The notes under the pieces: generated by a model
Database searches by the model: none
Told to the model about the DNA's origin: nothing
What the model saw: only the letters and a program-made list of their open reading frames with translations
From: Kalymmatonema hyalinum WJT4-NPBG1
GTDB taxonomy: Bacteria > Cyanobacteriota > Cyanobacteriia > Cyanobacteriales > Nostocaceae
Direction: 5' to 3'
Assembly: GCA_019359075.1 (NCBI GenBank)
Contig: JAHHIB010000087.1
Span: 1 to 36,958 of the forward strand
DNA: 36,958 nt
Position numbers and translations under genes: made by a program
Shown here: piece by piece, positions 1 through 7,043 of the stretch
Numbering within the stretch: the stretch's first letter is position 1
Layout: every line of letters starts with the position of its first letter

Positions 1-135
1 CGTTGCCGGGGATAGGGGGATGCAAATCGCGCCTATCTAGACGCGACCAATGAAGCAGGAAATTTCTTCAAGGCGACTTGGAGAAGCCCCACCCTCAATC
101 CTTTTGGTAGGGTGGGGAGAATGTCACCTGCAATG
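1..135 (+). mobile_element. Probable right end of an IS200/IS605-type (TnpB) element, cut by the window edge
   Basis: No open frame of useful length is present, but the layout resembles the 3' end of cyanobacterial IS200/IS605-family elements: a conserved-looking tract (GACCAATGAAGCAGGAAA, near 46-63), then GGAGAAGCCCC, then a strong hairpin with arms CCCCACCCT (about 89-97) and AGGGTGGGG (about 111-119). In this family the 3' end of tnpB and the adjoining right end form the omega-RNA and the hairpin recognised by the transposase. Family assignment is from memory of such ends, not a search. The tnpB body, if present, lies left of the window. Confidence 0.45.
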
Positions 136-826
136 TGAAGATATCCCCATAGCCTTTGGCACAGGTTTCCATTAACGACATGGGGCTAACAATCCACTGA
201 AGCATCTGTACCAGCCTTGGGGTTTGTGGACCATTTGGTAGTTTCATAGGCTCGGGAGTGCAGATTTTATTCTCTTGCGTGCCAATGCAACTAACTTTAA
301 ATAATTAATTTTATTTGATTTGATATTTTAACTACTGATTTTGTCTTGACTTTTCTGAAAAGTAATATTTTGTTACCGTCTTGTTGTAAGCTTTTAGTTG
401 AAGAAAATACTCAGTATCAGAACTTACGCAAAAACTCTCTATAACCCTCTTTGCTTCGTGTCCTTTGCGTCCTTGGCGGTTCCTTTTTCCGTGACTTGTG
501 TGTAAGTTCTAAGTATTTTCTAAAATTGATTTTTCGTAATTAAAATTGGTTGAACAAATAATCAACGCAGAATAAAAAACTTCTCCTTGGAATATAAGTA
601 GGTCAGCGTAAATAAACACAACTATATTAAGAAGGGTAAAGTTTCCATTTTCGACTATAGGGTATGCCGTGCTGAGTAAAACCTGATGATCCCGACATAA
701 GTTTAGGGCACAGCACACCCTTGGGCTGATCCTGTAGAAAACGGGCAACCTGAAAGTTGTAAAATTTTTATTAAATTGAAGGAGCATCCATAGTGTTTCC
801 TCAATACTTGAAATAAGGTACTCAGC
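136..826. other. Non-coding upstream region of the phosphoketolase-family gene
   Basis: No convincing gene on either strand. It is AT-rich from about 290 to 400 and holds the inverted-repeat element listed separately (402-521). The last 300 bases are probably the leader of the downstream gene; AAGG about 8 bases before the ATG at 827 is a plausible ribosome site. I could not identify a promoter with confidence. Confidence 0.5.
402..521. repeat. 120-bp inverted-repeat element carrying a dispersed cyanobacterial repeat
   Basis: Two blocks at the left (AGAAAATACT 402-411 and AGAACTTACGCA 419-430) are matched in reverse complement at the right (TGTGTAAGTTCT 499-510 and AGTATTTTCT 512-521). The body (about 438-488) carries the repetitive text CTTTGCGTCCTTGGCGGTTC. 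A related sequence lies in the opposite orientation at 19847-19893. The structure suggests a small MITE-like or repeat-derived element without coding capacity. Confidence 0.55.
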
Positions 827-3046
827 ATGACAGCAATCACTCCAAAGGCAACTGCAGCATCTCCCGATTTTTGCGAAGGAATTCAATACTTTGGTGAAGC
901 AATCCCAGGTTTTGAAACTTATGGTGGAACACCTGCCATAGAGTCGGGGGGGAGTGCCAACCCCACAGATCCAGCCGCCGCCTTCCAAACCTTACTTGCT
1001 GCCGACGCTTTGCGCTACCTGACATTGCAAATCACCGGAGCTAAAGCCTCTGGACATCCAGGCGGTTTTGCCTCTCAAGCGGAAGCTTATGCAGCGCTTG
1101 TCATGCTCGGTTACAAGAACATTATCACCGAAGTGGGACACCATGCCCCTGGATTTTATAGTGCCATGTTCTTGGATCGTTCGCTAGAGGACATGGGAAT
1201 TTTTACAGTGCAACAATTGCGCGATCGCTTCCGGGAAAAGCACGGACTCTTGGGACACCTTTCCGGCTACATTCCTGGTATTCTTGCACCTGCAGGTCCA
1301 TTGGGACAAGGGCAACACTTTGCAATGGCAGCTGCAAAGCTGCATAAAGATAAGTTATTCCCCTTCACCGTTGGCGACGGTGGACTGGGTGAACCGTATA
1401 TCATAAGTGCGATCGCACACTTCCACACTGCGTTTCCAGAGGCGACCAACTTCTTGCCAGTGTTGGTGTGGAACGGTTACAGCCAGGAACACCACAGCAT
1501 GGTTTCCCTGAAAACGAATGAACAGATGAAGGCATACTGGCAAGGTAACGGTTTTGAAGAAGTCGTGTTAGTCGATGCCAAAGACTTTGACGACCAAAAC
1601 CAAACAGGCGATTATGTTGATAGTACTGTCTTTTCATTTGAGCAGCGGCTAGCTTTCACCAAAGCCGTGCTAACTGGTGTGGATAAAGCTGCTAAATCTG
1701 CACTTGGCGGCAAGCTTACCGTCTTCATCATAAAACAACTCAAAGGTGCAGGAGTCCACGCAAGAGGTGCAAAATCGCACAACCTCTATCCTAAAGATAC
1801 GCTCGATGCTCCGCATATTATAAGTGCGTTGAAAGAACGTGCCTTACCTCCAGAAGCTTGGCAACTGGTACGGACAAATGCTGAACGCGCAGGCGGAGGT
1901 CCCGCAGCGAAGACAGTTGTGACAGAATTTGAATTACCATTGCCAGAATTAGGCGAATTGCCTTTAGAAGAATATGCAGTAGGAGGAGATCCAAAAGTTT
2001 CCACAACATCTATGGGAAGATTAGTGGGAATAGTTGGACAGAAGGATAAGAATTTCCTGGTTACTAACGCCGATGGTAATGAAGCATCAGGAATTGCTAA
2101 TATCAACCAAGCACTCAAGATTATTCATCCCACCACAGACGACTTATACAACCAAGCACCAGGCGGACAAGTTTACGAACCTTTGAGTGAAGATGCTTGT
2201 GCTGGGTTAGCTGCTGGTTTATCGTTGATGGGTGCGAGAACTTTGTGGTGTTCCTACGAATCTTTTGCCATCAACGGTTTACCAATTTGGCAAACAGTCA
2301 CGCAAGCAATGGCAGAATTGCGACGTCCCACTCCCTCAACAATTACTTTATTCACTGCTGGCGCATTAGAGCAAGGGCGTAACGGTTGGACTCATCAACG
2401 TCCGGAAATTGAAGCTTATTTTGCTTCCTTGATGCGGAATGGTAATGTGTTCCCATTGTTCCCCCCCGATGCTAACAGTATTCAAGTCTGTTATGACTGG
2501 GCGCTGACAACAAAGAATAAGGGAATTGTGATTACTGCGAGTAAGTCGCCGTTGCCAATTAGAACAACATTTGAACAAAGTCGTCAAGGGTTACGCGATG
2601 GCGCAGTTGTGTTGCAAGATGTCGATTCTAATCAAGGGGGAAGTAAGAAAGTTGTATTTGCCGTAATTGGCGATATGACGTTAATGCCAGTATTTGAAGC
2701 TGCTGCTTTTCTAGAAACTGAAGGTATTGCCGTCAAGATTGTTTCTGTTATCAACCCCCGGCGTTTGTATCGTCCTCATGATACCGCTTGGGATACTTGT
2801 TCGCAAGCCGATGGCGATTTCTTGGATGATGAGAAATTTGCCGAATTGTTTGCTGGCGATGCACTCATTGGTGTCACTGGTGGCGCTGCGGCGATGCTGG
2901 AACCAATTATGCTGCGGAGTAGTGCGAAGCGGGATACCTTCGCGTGGAAGCGTGGGGAGACGACGGCGAGTGCTGGTGAGTTGATGGCGTTTAATGGTTT
3001 GACGGCGCAGGCGTTGGCGAAGCGGGGGATTGAGTTGCTGCATTAA
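827..3046 (+). CDS. Phosphoketolase/transketolase-family ThDP-dependent enzyme
   Basis: A 739-residue protein. The N-terminal part carries transketolase-like motifs (SGHPGG at 75-80, GPLGQG at 157-162) and a ThDP site (GDG at 183-185, then NGYS near 216). The C-terminal half looks like phosphoketolase: a block LSEDACAGLAAG followed by a CSYESF motif, NGWTHQRPE near 522, and FPPDANS followed by a SKSPLP motif. Phosphoketolases split xylulose-5-P or fructose-6-P into acetyl-phosphate plus a sugar phosphate, bypassing lower glycolysis; the protein is cytosolic. It is somewhat shorter than the roughly 800 residues usual for bacterial Xfp, and the substrate cannot be read from sequence. It stands alone with its own terminator. 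Family membership is firm; the exact reaction is not. It could be a diverged paralogue of canonical Xfp. Confidence 0.8.
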   Translation: MTAITPKATAASPDFCEGIQYFGEAIPGFETYGGTPAIESGGSANPTDPAAAFQTLLAADALRYLTLQITGAKASGHPGGFASQAEAYAALVMLGYKNIITEVGHHAPGFYSAMFLDRSLEDMGIFTVQQLRDRFREKHGLLGHLSGYIPGILAPAGPLGQGQHFAMAAAKLHKDKLFPFTVGDGGLGEPYIISAIAHFHTAFPEATNFLPVLVWNGYSQEHHSMVSLKTNEQMKAYWQGNGFEEVVLVDAKDFDDQNQTGDYVDSTVFSFEQRLAFTKAVLTGVDKAAKSALGGKLTVFIIKQLKGAGVHARGAKSHNLYPKDTLDAPHIISALKERALPPEAWQLVRTNAERAGGGPAAKTVVTEFELPLPELGELPLEEYAVGGDPKVSTTSMGRLVGIVGQKDKNFLVTNADGNEASGIANINQALKIIHPTTDDLYNQAPGGQVYEPLSEDACAGLAAGLSLMGARTLWCSYESFAINGLPIWQTVTQAMAELRRPTPSTITLFTAGALEQGRNGWTHQRPEIEAYFASLMRNGNVFPLFPPDANSIQVCYDWALTTKNKGIVITASKSPLPIRTTFEQSRQGLRDGAVVLQDVDSNQGGSKKVVFAVIGDMTLMPVFEAAAFLETEGIAVKIVSVINPRRLYRPHDTAWDTCSQADGDFLDDEKFAELFAGDALIGVTGGAAAMLEPIMLRSSAKRDTFAWKRGETTASAGELMAFNGLTAQALAKRGIELLH

Positions 3047-3073
3047 GTCCGAGGAATTAATTTGGATGTAATG

Positions 3074-3107
3074 CCTCTGCCTAGTTTATAACTAGGTAGG
3101 GGTTTTT
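3074..3107 (+). terminator. Rho-independent terminator of the phosphoketolase-family gene
   Basis: Arms CCTCTGCCTAGTT (3074-3086) and AACTAGGTAGGGG (3090-3102) pair with only two imperfect positions around a 3-base loop and are followed directly by TTTTT. It lies 27 bases after the stop codon. Confidence 0.85.
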
Positions 3108-3133
3108 ACATTTCAAATTCCAGGAGCTATGAA

Positions 3134-3412
3134 ATGCTGATAATTGATAAAGATAAATGGCAACATATTAAGTTTTTTAGTGAGCGTGATTTCTTAGAGA
3201 TAGGTACCAGAAACGACGGAGCAAAAATCATTCAGATTGCTGTAGAGGGTGATGCTCCTATAGTTGCATTGGCTTATACAGATGATCCAATAAGTGAAGA
3301 TTTAAAGCCTGTAGAACTTTGGTCATTAATGAAGTTTTCATACAATGCAGATGAATACACTTTCTATGACAAGCCTAAAAAAAATTGTAAGAAATTTAAA
3401 AACAATTCATAA
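3134..3412 (+). CDS. Small hypothetical protein (92 aa)
   Basis: Not recognised. The protein is soluble and acidic in its first 75 residues and ends in a Lys/Asn-rich tail. AGGAG about 9 bases before the ATG supports this start. The 3' end overlaps the next gene by 68 bases in another frame, and an A8 run (3377-3384) lies in the overlap. The Lys-rich tail may therefore be an artefact of a frame change, or the two frames may once have been one. It is the first gene of a tight three-gene group ending in glutaredoxin. Confidence 0.55.
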   Translation: MLIIDKDKWQHIKFFSERDFLEIGTRNDGAKIIQIAVEGDAPIVALAYTDDPISEDLKPVELWSLMKFSYNADEYTFYDKPKKNCKKFKNNS

Positions 3413-3695
3413 ATATGAAATTCCTGCAAGTGGTGAATTCATCCTTGAATTACCAGTTGATACACAGATTCTTACTGTTCAACTCCAAAAGGATAAACCC
3501 TGCCTTTGGCTGTTAATTAACACTGAAAATACTAGAAGTGAAATTTTTTATACAAATCGGCGATTTTGCTGGTTTCGTACAGGAGAACCCATTGGTTACA
3601 CTGATTTAAGTTACATTGCCACAGTACAATTTAAGGGTGGAAATTATATAAGTTCAATTGCTTTTCATCCAATCAATTTGTTGAGAGTATTATGA
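3345..3695 (+). CDS. DUF7352-like small hypothetical protein
   Basis: From about residue 20 the protein reads KTIHKYEIP, then ILTVQLQKDKPCLWLLI and a C-terminal YIATVQF block. This matches my memory of the short DUF7352 family (function unknown, about 90-100 aa, seen in bacteria and phages). The first ~18 residues lie inside the preceding gene and look non-native, so the true start is unclear: ATG at 3345 or 3366, a rare codon further on, or frameshifted translation from the upstream frame at the A8 run. The stop overlaps the ATG of the glutaredoxin gene (ATGA at 3692-3695), pointing to translational coupling. Confidence 0.6.
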   Translation: MQMNTLSMTSLKKIVRNLKTIHKYEIPASGEFILELPVDTQILTVQLQKDKPCLWLLINTENTRSEIFYTNRRFCWFRTGEPIGYTDLSYIATVQFKGGNYISSIAFHPINLLRVL

Positions 3696-3958
3696 GTGCG
3701 AAAGTTGAAATTTACACGAGTAAGACTTGCTCATACTGCCGTCAAGCCAAGGCTTTACTAAAGGAAAAGGGCGTTGAATTTATTGAATACAGCATTGATG
3801 GAGATAAAATAGCACGGGCTGTTATGGCAGAGCGAGCCAACGGTCGATATTCCGTACCTCAAATTTTTGTCAATAATCGACCTATTGGTGGTTGTGATGA
3901 CCTGTATGAATTAGACGATCTGGGCAGGCTTGAGCAATTACTACAAGTAGATCTATAA
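3692..3958 (+). CDS. grxC: Glutaredoxin 3-type thiol oxidoreductase
   Basis: An 88-residue protein with the complete glutaredoxin fold signature: active site CSYC (Cys13, Cys16), the SVPQIF cis-proline segment and GGCDD of the C-terminal glutathione site. Glutaredoxins use glutathione to reduce disulfides and glutathionylated proteins in the cytosol. CSYC instead of CPYC is common among cyanobacterial and other bacterial members. The length is normal. The ATG overlaps the previous stop by four bases, so it is probably co-translated with the DUF7352-like gene. No terminator is visible before the MITE-like element that starts 33 bases downstream. Confidence 0.92.
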   Translation: MSAKVEIYTSKTCSYCRQAKALLKEKGVEFIEYSIDGDKIARAVMAERANGRYSVPQIFVNNRPIGGCDDLYELDDLGRLEQLLQVDL

Positions 3959-3990
3959 GCTACAGTCCGTTTATTCTTGCGCCAATTTTA

Positions 3991-4318
3991 AGAGGATGTC
4001 TGAGAAGTCAAAAATGTCATGCTGTTCGCGTTCGCGTAGCGTGCGCTTTGCGCTCAGCGTACCGTTCGGCGGTAGCCGTGGCGTTAGCCATAGGCATACG
4101 GAGCGCCAGCGCAGTGAACGCGAGTGCGTGCGCCTTAGCGCTCAGCATCTCAAAAATTAACGACAAACTGGGATTCTGAGTCCCTGAGTCCTTACGGACA
4201 CGCTTCGCGAACGGGACACGCACTCGCGTTCGCTCCACTTCGTTACGTATGCCCTACGGGCACGCTACGCGAACAGAATGACAAAATATACCTTGCTTAA
4301 AGTTTTCAGACATCCTCT
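3991..4318. mobile_element. 328-bp MITE-like element with nested inverted repeats
   Basis: The ends are perfect 13-bp inverted repeats: AGAGGATGTCTGA (3991-4003) and TCAGACATCCTCT (4306-4318). Inside them lie subterminal inverted repeats near 4016-4043 and 4257-4283 (CTGTTCGCG...TAGCGTGC against GCACGCTACGCGAACAG). The core is GC-rich and full of short palindromic words of the kind found at 24920-25345 and 36069-36295. It has no coding capacity; an apparent minus-strand frame inside has the Arg-rich composition of translated repeats. I see no clear target-site duplication. The autonomous partner family is unknown. Confidence 0.75.
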
Positions 4319-4321
4319 GAG

Positions 4322-4483
4322 AGCTTGGGATGGAATACAGCTTTCGCTGTTCTCAATTTCACTTTACAGGCTCCAGCAGGTCATCTTCCTGCTACTGTTG
4401 GTTGGGGAATGGCATTAGGACCAATATTATTTCATCAGATATACTTAAATCTTTTTGCACGCGTTGAAGATTGTAATCTCTAG
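4322..4483 (+). pseudogene. 3' fragment of a lost membrane-protein gene
   Basis: Directly after the MITE-like element an open frame of 53 residues ends at TAG (4481-4483). It reads like real protein, hydrophobic and patterned (GHLPATVGWGMALGPILFH in the middle), not like a repeat translation. It has no start codon of its own near the beginning, and the frame closes at 4298 inside the element. I read it as the C-terminal remnant of a multi-spanning membrane protein whose upstream part has been lost. The family was not identified. Confidence 0.6.
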
Positions 4484-4490
4484 CGTTTTC

Positions 4491-4536
4491 AAACCTGCGT
4501 AGGCAGGTTTCGTTCGTATAGCCGCGACTTTAGTCG
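4491..4536. repeat. Double-hairpin dispersed repeat
   Basis: Hairpin 1 has arms AAACCTGC (4491-4498) and GCAGGTTT (4503-4510). Hairpin 2 has arms CGACT (4525-4529) and AGTCG (4532-4536). The same two-hairpin plan occurs at 19944-19982. It could stop transcription of the fragment upstream, but there is no proper T-run. Confidence 0.6.
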
Positions 4537-4676
4537 TTAGGCACTCAAGAAGATGGGTTGAGACAGTGCGACATATTATATATTATGTGTTTTGAAAAGT
4601 TTGGTTACGTCCTAGATCCTCAAAGAGGAGCAACGCTTACGCACTTCTTTAGCATCAGACTTAATTGTAGGAAATA

Positions 4677-4904
4677 TTACCGATTTATCACCCGCGTATG
4701 GGCAATTTCTCTACTACTGATGGGACGAACTTGTGCAGCAAAGAGTGAAATAATTGCCACAGTTTCCCCATCCAAGGTGACAAATTCTACCTCATATCCT
4801 TTGCCATCCTGATGTACCAAAACAACTGTACCTATATCACTCTGTTCTAAACTGTACTCTGAAATATCAGTTATTAGAATAACCCTATCAAGTTCTGCAA
4901 TCAT
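4677..4904 (-). CDS. DUF4926 domain protein
   Basis: About 75 residues, starting MIAELDRVIL and continuing IGTVVLVHQDGKGYEVEFVT. This matches DUF4926, a small beta-rich family common in cyanobacteria, of unknown role and often found among toxin-antitoxin-like small genes. I chose the ATG at 4904, which has AAGGT a few bases upstream; an earlier in-frame ATG at 4922 adds six residues. It is transcribed divergently from the gene at 4981. Confidence 0.75.
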   Translation of the reverse strand: MIAELDRVILITDISEYSLEQSDIGTVVLVHQDGKGYEVEFVTLDGETVAIISLFAAQVRPISSREIAHTRVINR

Positions 4905-4980
4905 TTTTCTGACCTTTATCATAAATAAAATAGGATTGCTATATTATATTGAAACATCTGAGAAAAAACGCCAGTGAAAA

Positions 4981-5208
4981 ATGACTATACAAGGAAAAAA
5001 TCAGCGTGTAAAAATCAGTTTGAATTTGTCACCAGAACTATATGAAACTTTGAATAATGTCGCTCAACAGCTTGATGGAGACATGGCTGAGGTTCTGCTA
5101 AAAGGTATAGTTTTGATGCAGGTAGCAGTAGAAGCAAAGCTGGACGGGAAGCATTTATGGATTACTGACGAAAAGAAAACTTTAGAGACTGAAATTGTTG
5201 GCATTTAG
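4981..5208 (+). CDS. Small ribbon-helix-helix-like protein (75 aa)
   Basis: The first half (KNQRVKISLNLSPELYETLNNVAQQL) has the strand-helix-helix pattern of ribbon-helix-helix regulators such as CopG-type antitoxins: alternating Arg/Lys-hydrophobic strand, then LSPELYETL and a second helix ending in LLKGIVLM. Such proteins bind DNA as dimers. The call is by pattern only; the family could equally be an uncharacterised cyanobacterial small protein. The next gene starts 5 bases after its stop, so the two are probably one operon. No toxin-like gene is obvious. Confidence 0.55.
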   Translation: MTIQGKNQRVKISLNLSPELYETLNNVAQQLDGDMAEVLLKGIVLMQVAVEAKLDGKHLWITDEKKTLETEIVGI

Positions 5209-5212
5209 CAGA

Positions 5213-5464
5213 ATGACTGATTTAAAAGATTTATCCAAATTAATTGCCAAACAAGGTAAAAATCCGCTGATTTTATCATCACTAAATTTGCAGTCTCAAG
5301 AAGATGCAGCGCTGGAACGGAAGCTGCGGGAACTAAAGTCTAAACAAGAATTAAGAAAAGATTGGATTTTGTTTCTTGTGAGAGATGTCGTAGCTTTTTC
5401 TGCAGTCGTCGTTTTCATCTTAGGTGTCAGTGGTTACTCTCTATTCACTTCGATTCACAGGTAG
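5213..5464 (+). CDS. Small single-TM protein with charged N-terminus
   Basis: An 83-residue protein starting MTDLKDLSKL. A charged helical stretch, probably coiled coil, spans about residues 30-50 (ERKLRELKSKQELRKD) and is followed by one membrane segment of about 22 residues (VVAFSAVVVFILGVSGYSLF) and a short tail. I chose the ATG at 5213, just after the upstream stop; an in-frame start at 5195 would overlap the previous gene. The function is unknown. A membrane partner for the upstream small protein is possible but unproven. Confidence 0.6.
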   Translation: MTDLKDLSKLIAKQGKNPLILSSLNLQSQEDAALERKLRELKSKQELRKDWILFLVRDVVAFSAVVVFILGVSGYSLFTSIHR

Positions 5465-5605
5465 TACATCTGAAGATGAAAAAGCGCTGGCTTGAAGGCA
5501 AACTTCCTCCAAGCCAGACACTCACTGCTTTTCACATTTTCCGACAAGTCTAATGACTCATGACGACACTCACTTTGAAAGTATGCAATTTAAATGTGTT
5601 TTGGC

Positions 5606-6919
5606 TTATCTATAATCCTGGCTTTGAATATCCCGCAAACGAGCAGCATCACGAATACCATACTCAGGGCGACTGAAGCGGTTTAACTGAGTCTCAAAAA
5701 AGTCTCTATTTGCTTGTAAATGCTCAGGATCTGGGTCATCTAAAGGATGTAAAAGTGCTGTTCGTAATGCTTGAATAACAGCAGAAGTGACGCAGTACAT
5801 TGACCGTTGGAAACTAACTCCCAACTGAATCAACATATCTTCTTCTCCTCGGCAATATTGCTTGTAGTATTCAACAAGATATGGTGGTAAAAAGTGCAAC
5901 ATATCTTGCATGAGCAGTGTTGGTGGAATGCCTGCGGTACCTACTGGAAAGACATCTGCATAAAGAATTCCGTAGTGGAAATCTTTTTGATCTGTAGGTA
6001 CTTGCCGTGCTTGAGCATTATAAGATTTTGTACCCCGGAAGGGAGCGGTGCGGTAGAAAACAGCTTCGACGTAAGGTAATGCAGCTTCGTGAAGCCATAC
6101 GAATCCTTTAGATTTGGGAACGATTTCGTAGCATTCACCACGGATATAAACATTATGGTAAATAGGACGACTTGCGACTGCAAGAATTCCATTCACCAAG
6201 AAATTCATTGCCTCTGGGACACTGGTAATTTTCCCTTCGTCATACAAGTCTGACATTTCAAAGAATACAGGAGCCATGATTTCCCAGAACAAGCCCAGAT
6301 TAGCGTAGTAGGACATCTGACGGCACTGTTCTATAAACATATCCGGGAACAGCTTGTAGAGTCCCAGCATTAATGGGTTGCCTTGGAAGTAAGCTTTGAT
6401 TGCCCTGTCAGCGTTGGCTTTATATTCTTCGGTGTCCAGATAAGGGTCAAATTGTCCACCCATACCTCTGTGCCAAAGCATTGCGCGCATACAAGCTTCA
6501 GCAAATTCCATGTTGATGCGATCATGGAATAAGTGATGCAATAACTTGGGCATTTTGAAGGTTTCACCCTTTTCCATAAATGCCAAAAGTTCTGGATGGG
6601 CAGTTGCTTCACCGCGCCAAACTCTCAACTCAGCATCATCGCCTGCATAATGATTGTGGAGTTCTAAATACTCCTTAGGCAAGAAGTATTTGAAGAAGGG
6701 AAATGGATTTATAAATACGCGTTCGGCAATATATAATAAGTCGCGCCAATAGAAGTCCATCGGCACTGCATAAGCTTTGTAAAGACCGATGATTTGCATT
6801 AAGTTTTCTGGCGTATCGGGTAACATTGCACCGCCTGCTTCTAAGCGATGAATGACTTCTGCAAATTCATGGGTTGAAGGAGGTAATTTAGTTGTAGATT
6901 TATCTGGAGTTTGTACCAT
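5606..6919 (-). CDS. cupA: CO2 hydration protein CupA (ChpY)
   Basis: A 437-residue protein starting MVQTPDKS. AAGGAAGT just upstream of the ATG at 6919 decides this start over one seven codons earlier. The protein matches the CO2-hydration subunit of NDH-1MS: the LEAGGAMLPDTPENLMQIIG block near the N-terminus, HNHYAGDDAELRVWRGEATA, HHLFHDRINMEFAEACM. CupA sits on the cytosolic side of the thylakoid NDH-1MS complex and drives CO2 to bicarbonate conversion coupled to electron transport. I prefer CupA over CupB because of the length (CupB is shorter) and the ndhF-ndhD context. It is the last gene of the operon-like run; no cupS follows. Confidence 0.85.
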   Translation of the reverse strand: MVQTPDKSTTKLPPSTHEFAEVIHRLEAGGAMLPDTPENLMQIIGLYKAYAVPMDFYWRDLLYIAERVFINPFPFFKYFLPKEYLELHNHYAGDDAELRVWRGEATAHPELLAFMEKGETFKMPKLLHHLFHDRINMEFAEACMRAMLWHRGMGGQFDPYLDTEEYKANADRAIKAYFQGNPLMLGLYKLFPDMFIEQCRQMSYYANLGLFWEIMAPVFFEMSDLYDEGKITSVPEAMNFLVNGILAVASRPIYHNVYIRGECYEIVPKSKGFVWLHEAALPYVEAVFYRTAPFRGTKSYNAQARQVPTDQKDFHYGILYADVFPVGTAGIPPTLLMQDMLHFLPPYLVEYYKQYCRGEEDMLIQLGVSFQRSMYCVTSAVIQALRTALLHPLDDPDPEHLQANRDFFETQLNRFSRPEYGIRDAARLRDIQSQDYR

Positions 6920-7003
6920 TTTGACTTCCTTAAAAAGCAATTGCTATATTCTGTCTTTTGTTTTTACAAATGAAGGACAACTTAGCTTGTACTGCCTCCG
7001 GCA

Positions 7004-7027
7004 CCCCTCTAGGTTTGCAAAGAGGGG
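7004..7027. other. Hairpin between ndhD and cupA
   Basis: Arms CCCCTCT (7004-7010) and AGAGGGG (7021-7027) form a 7-bp stem with a 10-base loop. There is no T-run, so it may be a processing or stability element in the polycistronic message, not a terminator. Confidence 0.5.
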
Positions 7028-7043
7028 ATGACGGTAAGGTTCT

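Noticed and set aside
509-988. Minus-strand open frame of 159 codons opposite the phosphoketolase start
   Set aside because: Overlaps the start of a strong gene and has Cys- and Phe-rich, unpatterned sequence.
4017-4238. Open frame inside the MITE-like element
   Set aside because: Arg- and Ala-rich repeat translation, with no ribosome site.
5606-6919. Assigning the CO2 hydration protein as CupB
   Set aside because: It is longer than CupB and carries the CupA-type N-terminal blocks, although a tree would be needed to be certain.
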